This document shows, one piece after another, positions 60,297 through 64,000 of a DNA stretch of 64,000 nt (position 1 is its first letter; every line of letters begins with the position of its first letter). The DNA is from Rhizobium sp. L43 (GTDB lineage Bacteria > Pseudomonadota > Alphaproteobacteria > Rhizobiales > Rhizobiaceae). The notes beneath the pieces were generated by a model. The model did no database searches. It was not told where the DNA came from and saw only the letters and a list, made by a program, of their open reading frames with translations. The stretch is from the NCBI RefSeq assembly GCF_002531725.1, contig NZ_NWSQ01000015.1, positions 124,001 through 188,000 of the forward strand. The letters are read 5' to 3'. The translations under genes were made by a program, and so were the position numbers.

Positions 60297-61370
60297 TCAG
60301 ACGTTGGAGGAATGGATTGCGTCGCAGACGGCGTCCGTGACGTCTTTGGTCGTGGCGGTGCCGCCGACGTCGGGAGTGAGGATGCCCGCGCCCGTGACCG
60401 CTTCGACGGCGCGCATGAGACGGGCCGAGGCCTCCTGCTCGCCGAGATGGTCGAGCATCTGGGCGGCGGTCCAGAAGGTCGCGACAGGATTGGCGATGCC
60501 CTTGCCGGCAATGTCGAAGGCCGAGCCGTGGATCGGTTCGAACATCGAGGGAAAACGGCGCTGCGGATCGATATTCGCGGTGGGCGCGACACCGATGCTG
60601 CCGGCGAGCGCGCCGGCGAGGTCGGACAGGATGTCAGCATGCAGGTTGGTCGCAACGATGGTGTCGAGGCTCTGCGGCTTCAGCGTCATCCGCACCGTCA
60701 TGGCGTCGACCAGCATCTTGTCCCAGGTGACGTCAGGAAACTCTACAGCCACCTCAGCGGCGATCTCGTCCCACATGACCATGCCGTGGCGTTGGGCATT
60801 CGATTTCGTCACGACCGTCAGCAACTTGCGCGGCCGCGCCTGCGCCAGCTTGAAAGCGTAGCGCATGATGCGGGTGACGCCGACGCGCGTGAAGATGGCG
60901 ACCTCGGTGCCAACCTCCTCGGGCAGGCCGCGATGGGCGCGGCCGCCGTGGCCGGAATATTCTCCTTCGGAATTCTCCCGGACGATGACCCAGTCGAGGT
61001 CGCCGACGCCGCAATTGCGCAGCGGCGGGGTAATGCCTGGAAGGATTTTGGTCGGCCGAACATTGGCATATTGATCGAAGCCCTGGCAGATCGGCAGCCT
61101 GAGCCCCCAGAGGGTGATGTGATCGGGAACATCAGGCGCTCCGACGGCGCCGAAATAGATCGCGTCGAATTTCTTCAGCCGCTCAAGCCCGTCGGACGGC
61201 ATCATCACACCATGCCGTTTGTAGTAGTCGGAACCCCAATCGAAGTGTTCGATAACGAACTTCACGTCGCCGAGACGTTTTTCCAGACTTGCGAGCACCC
61301 TTCGCCCTGCGGCAATGACTTCCGGTCCGATGCCGTCCGCAGGGATAGCCGCGATAGAGTATTCGCGCAT
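60297..61370 (-). CDS. ttuC: Tartrate dehydrogenase/decarboxylase-like beta-hydroxyacid dehydrogenase
   Basis: This 357-residue protein belongs to the isocitrate/isopropylmalate dehydrogenase superfamily, tartrate dehydrogenase branch. It has IPADGIGPEVIAAGRRVLAS, FGAVGAPDVPDHITLWGLRL, IVRENSEGEYSGHGGRAHRG (the signature loop of tartrate/D-malate enzymes), VTKSNAQRHGMVMWDEIAAE, DAMTVRMTLKPQSLDTIVAT and FEPIHGSAFDIAGKGIANPV. It oxidises tartrate or D-malate with NAD and a divalent metal. It is a single gene; a 10-bp palindrome lies about 80 bases upstream. Confidence 0.88.
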   Translation of the reverse strand: MREYSIAAIPADGIGPEVIAAGRRVLASLEKRLGDVKFVIEHFDWGSDYYKRHGVMMPSDGLERLKKFDAIYFGAVGAPDVPDHITLWGLRLPICQGFDQYANVRPTKILPGITPPLRNCGVGDLDWVIVRENSEGEYSGHGGRAHRGLPEEVGTEVAIFTRVGVTRIMRYAFKLAQARPRKLLTVVTKSNAQRHGMVMWDEIAAEVAVEFPDVTWDKMLVDAMTVRMTLKPQSLDTIVATNLHADILSDLAGALAGSIGVAPTANIDPQRRFPSMFEPIHGSAFDIAGKGIANPVATFWTAAQMLDHLGEQEASARLMRAVEAVTGAGILTPDVGGTATTKDVTDAVCDAIHSSNV

Positions 61371-61450
61371 TGATCTTCTCCAGCAACGTCTTGCGCGCGG
61401 TCCGCCTCAAACGACTGCAGTGCGCGATGGATCATCCACTGAGAACCGTC

Positions 61451-61460
61451 GTTGTACAAC
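61451..61460. promoter_or_regulatory. Palindrome GTTGTACAAC, candidate operator upstream of ttuC
   Basis: A perfect 10-bp palindrome lies 81 bases upstream of the tartrate dehydrogenase-like start. Its TTGT-ACAA form fits sites of GntR-family repressors. It could also act on the divergent GGDEF gene, which starts 171 bases away. Confidence 0.4.
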
Positions 61461-61630
61461 ATTTTTACGTCAGCGGCCGCGGGTGAGGCACGCGCTTAGC
61501 AACCTCACGGGTAAAGCTGGTTTGCCTTTCGCGGCAAATAATATTGCGATAGCGCGTAGCGTCCATCATCTCTTTAGGTTTTACTAACATAGTGATTCCA
61601 TCGTTATTTTGAGATGCCTGGAATAGCCGG

Positions 61631-62536
61631 ATGACCAAGATTTCGGAGCGGCTCGCGGATTTGAGTGAGGAGAGCGCAGTCCTGATTGCGCTTTACGATC
61701 AGGATGATCGTTTGCGGTACGCAAACGCGGCCTTTCGTTCCACCTACGCTTTGGAGCCGGAGGAAACCCCCTTATGGGCCGATCTGATGCGGCGAAATAC
61801 GAAGGCTGGAAAGGGCACGGTCATCAAGGCCGCCGACTTCGAGACATGGCTCGTCTCGGCACAGTCACGGCGCGGCAAGCTCCCGTTCCGTGCCTTTGAA
61901 ACCGATGTGGCCGACGGCCGATGGTTCTGGATGACCGAGACCGTCCAAGGTGACGGTTGGATGCTATGCATCGCAAGCGACATTACCCCTATGAAGACGA
62001 GCGAGCGTGACCTAAGGCAAGATCGTGATTTTGCGTTGCGGGCTTCGCAAACGGACGAACTGACCAGCATCTCCAACCGCCGCTTCATGATGGCGGCGCT
62101 CGAGAGCATGGTGGTGCGCCAGGCACCGGCAGAATCGCTCAGCGGTTGCGCCTGCATCATGGATCTTGATTACTTCAAACGTATAAACGACGTATACGGA
62201 CACCAGGCCGGCGACGGCGTGCTGATCGATTTTGCCCGCCGCGTCCAACCTCTGGTTCGCCGCCGCGACAGTTTCGGGCGCATCGGCGGGGAAGAATTCA
62301 TGTTGATCCTGCCCGATACGACGCTCGGGCAAGGCGAATTGATCGTCGACCGGATCCTGAAGGCGGTTCGAGGCGCGCGACCCATCCGCTCGGCGCCCAC
62401 ATTCTCTTATACCTGTTCGGCTGGGCTTGCCGAGTTGCGCCCGGGCGAGACGGCGCGCGAATTATACGCCCGGGCGGACGAGGCGCTTTACCATGCAAAA
62501 CAGAGCGGCCGAGATCGGTTGAAGATCGTCGCCTGA
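61631..62536 (+). CDS. PAS-GGDEF diguanylate cyclase
   Basis: This 301-residue soluble protein has an N-terminal PAS-like domain (about residues 12-125: LIALYDQDDRLRYANAAFRS, WFWMTETVQGDGWMLCIASD) and a GGDEF domain with TDELTSISNRRFMMAALESM and the intact active-site loop GRIGGEEFMLIL (GGEEF at 219-223). An inhibitory I-site RRRD lies at 210-213, so product feedback is expected. No membrane segment is seen, so it senses a cytoplasmic signal. It is divergent from the tartrate dehydrogenase-like gene. Confidence 0.9.
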   Translation: MTKISERLADLSEESAVLIALYDQDDRLRYANAAFRSTYALEPEETPLWADLMRRNTKAGKGTVIKAADFETWLVSAQSRRGKLPFRAFETDVADGRWFWMTETVQGDGWMLCIASDITPMKTSERDLRQDRDFALRASQTDELTSISNRRFMMAALESMVVRQAPAESLSGCACIMDLDYFKRINDVYGHQAGDGVLIDFARRVQPLVRRRDSFGRIGGEEFMLILPDTTLGQGELIVDRILKAVRGARPIRSAPTFSYTCSAGLAELRPGETARELYARADEALYHAKQSGRDRLKIVA

Positions 62537-62872
62537 GGGAGAGAGTTCTCGACTGCCGAGAAAAGCGGATGTGTCGAAGACAGCACCGGTGAAAAGACAA
62601 GCCGCCGGCCTGTTCTTCGGCAGCATTGGCGGGCGAACGCCATGCACTGGGGTGCCGCTTGACGCTCCACCAACGCGACCTCACACTCGCAGGGTCGAAG
62701 GTGAGTCGGAATAGACTGTACCACTTCACATCCGTTGCTCACTTGTGAAGTGGTTGCCGGCACCGGGCTGAGCCGGTCAGCGCCCTGACTGACGCCGGCT
62801 GGTCTCGAACAGGATCGTGGTTGATTGAGATCAAGCTCGCAGCCGTTCCTATTTTGCTTGCGAGGGAACGCC
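62537..62872. other. Gene-free stretch with an 11-bp dyad
   Basis: The 336 bases contain no gene. ACCACTTCACA (62720-62730) is exactly mirrored by TGTGAAGTGGT (62744-62754) with a 13-base spacer, about 120 bases upstream of the next start. It could be an operator or a terminator stem for the cyclase gene; there is no U-run. Confidence 0.5.
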
Positions 62873-63769
62873 GTGGATAAAATGTTATCAGCAGCCGATC
62901 CTCCTCGCGGCAGCCCATTTTGGCACTGGAAACTATTGCGGAGCAACCGCCGCCGGCTGCTTTTGCCAGCGCTGTTGATATGCGTTCTGCTTGCCGGCAT
63001 CGCTGTTTTTTACCGTGAAATCAGCAACTCGGAAATTCCGATAGATCGCTTTGAAGATCGAGCTCTCGATAAGGCTGGCCGATCATCACGCATGGCCGTC
63101 CGCCCCGATACGGCGGCTCCTTCTCCTCTTCCGCCGATGTCTCTATCGCTGAAACTGATCGAGGTCCCGAAACCGGAATTGGCAGGTCAGTTTCTGCGGA
63201 TGTGGCGCGTCTCGGGGCCGAATATTTGCGGCGCTCTTCGAGAGGCCGGCATCGAGATGAGCGAATGGAAAGCCGCATCGATGCGCAATCGCAATTATGA
63301 ATGTTATTTTCAGCGCATCTACGAACGGGACGAGGCGCGCCCCCTCAGTTCGACCTTCCTGAAGGTTCGTGGAAATGAAATGGGCGATATTCTCGAGATC
63401 CGTGCCAAGATCGTCGGGCCGCAGACAGATGCCCAGGGGCGTCTCGCCCCGGCCGTCCTGCGGATTTTCGAGATCATTGTAAAGCAGGCGTGCTGGGGTG
63501 ATTTCGAGGATACGCTTACGTCGATCCAAAACCTTCGCAATGTCGAATACGAACGCTTCGGCGCCTATCTCAGCTTCACGCGCGAAGCCGGCAGCGAAAA
63601 TAACTTTAATTTTGCTCTTGGTCTTAAGGCGACCTCAGATCCGCAGCTGAGGACCAGGACGTATTTTTCGACAGACCGCTGGCTAGCCGGGTCAAATCCC
63701 GGCAATGTTCCCGCCAACGTCATCCTCATCGACCGCATCGGCACCTCGATGTCAGCCCGTTGCGCTTAA
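62873..63769 (+). CDS. Membrane-anchored protein of unknown function
   Basis: This 298-residue protein has a short cytoplasmic N-terminus rich in basic residues (LLRSNRRR), one membrane segment (LLLPALLICVLLAGIAVFY, about residues 34-52) and a periplasmic region of about 245 residues. That region contains LIEVPKPELAGQFLRMWRVS, CGALREAGIEMSEW and YECYFQRIYERDEARPLSST. I do not recognise the family. The GTG at 62873 is chosen because GAGGGA lies at the right distance; a TTG at 62825 and an ATG at 62882 are alternatives. It follows the cyclase gene on the same strand but 336 bases away. Confidence 0.65.
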   Translation: MDKMLSAADPPRGSPFWHWKLLRSNRRRLLLPALLICVLLAGIAVFYREISNSEIPIDRFEDRALDKAGRSSRMAVRPDTAAPSPLPPMSLSLKLIEVPKPELAGQFLRMWRVSGPNICGALREAGIEMSEWKAASMRNRNYECYFQRIYERDEARPLSSTFLKVRGNEMGDILEIRAKIVGPQTDAQGRLAPAVLRIFEIIVKQACWGDFEDTLTSIQNLRNVEYERFGAYLSFTREAGSENNFNFALGLKATSDPQLRTRTYFSTDRWLAGSNPGNVPANVILIDRIGTSMSARCA

Positions 63770-64000
63770 TGCCGGAATAAGTACCGGTCAGTCTGGCCGA
63801 ACTCACAAAGCAGTCGATGCAGATCGGCCGCGGTGCCCGTTGCTGCGAATGTCAGGCCACCGCAGGCATAAGAACCTGATCCTCCAGCGAAACCGATTTG
63901 AGCTGGCACCAGTCAGGGCCTGCTTTCAGGTCGAGCCAAGCCGAAGACTTCGGCAGTGATCCCGAACTCGAAGGTGCAGAGGCCGTCATGGACGAGGCTA
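63766..64000 (-). pseudogene. Decayed fragment of an FtrA/GlxA-like AraC regulator
   Basis: On the minus strand from the window edge one frame reads SLVHDGLCTFEFGITAEVFG and then LARPE, a close match to the N-terminal DJ-1/PfpI domain of FtrA-type regulators. After a stop the homology continues in another frame (GPDWCQLKSVSLEDQVLMPA) and then returns to the first frame (CGGLTFAATG). This implies two single-base indels, and no helix-turn-helix follows. The gene's start lies outside the window. Confidence 0.5.

Noticed and set aside
1..64000. CRISPR arrays, insertion sequences, prophage genes or rRNA
   Set aside because: I saw no regularly spaced repeats, transposase or integrase motifs, phage structural genes or rRNA-like sequence.

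Overview
The window is high-GC, almost wall-to-wall coding DNA packed with ABC uptake systems, catabolic operons and one-component regulators. This is typical of a Rhizobiales genome, most likely Rhizobium (R. leguminosarum/etli group), chromosome or chromid. Supporting signs are the OccQMPT-type amino-acid transporter, the orfA-pit phosphate pair with a Pho box, the fused carnitine dehydrogenase-thioesterase and a RIME-like palindromic mosaic element. No phage, IS, CRISPR or intact RNA gene was seen. Species assignment is inference from gene content.

Left part (1-17.6 kb). A partial peptide-type binding protein and an XRE regulator diverge at the left edge. A nine-gene minus-strand operon (12808 down to 1133) follows: BKACE, L-carnitine dehydrogenase fused to a thioesterase, acyl-CoA dehydrogenase, NDP-forming-type CoA ligase, CaiD-like hydratase, and a peptide-family ABC transporter. 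Read together it predicts uptake of carnitine or a precursor and conversion to glycine betaine. A GlxA/CdhR-type activator diverges from it. After a LysR/EamA exporter pair comes a glutathione-independent formaldehyde dehydrogenase, which could remove formaldehyde released when betaine is demethylated.

Middle (17.6-37 kb). An orphan binding protein diverges from a CHASE4-like GGDEF-EAL c-di-GMP enzyme, followed by an isochorismatase-like hydrolase. An AbgB-like amidohydrolase plus OccT-like transporter operon diverges from a GntR regulator across a 30-bp palindrome. An SbcDC/YhaON-like nuclease-SMC pair follows. Next is a nitrate-type ABC operon (nrtABC-like) with a sigma-54 promoter, an NtrC-like site and a hairpin-rich leader. 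Then come DUF47-Pit phosphate transport with a perfect Pho box, a Nudix hydrolase and a 273-bp palindromic element.

The most interesting locus (37.1-45.3 kb) is an eight-gene, translationally coupled operon. It holds a stand-alone Rieske protein, a Rieske-type oxygenase that has lost its Rieske cluster but kept its iron site, a GST, an aminohydrolase and a BMP-type nucleobase/nucleoside ABC transporter. The arrangement parallels the NdmC-NdmD-NdmE caffeine N7-demethylase, so it may be a split Rieske demethylase for an N-methylated purine-like compound.

Right part (45.4-64 kb). Nitrogen-compound catabolism: two double-GNAT paralogs, an ArgE-like/hydroxyacid dehydrogenase/cupin operon, a PuuB-like oxidase with an aldehyde dehydrogenase, GabD, a haloacid dehalogenase-like protein, a class III aminotransferase with an Lrp regulator, and a tartrate dehydrogenase-like enzyme. 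The end holds a PAS-GGDEF cyclase, a membrane-anchored protein of unknown function and a decayed FtrA-like regulator fragment. One frameshifted gene (49855-50903) lies in a gene-poor stretch.
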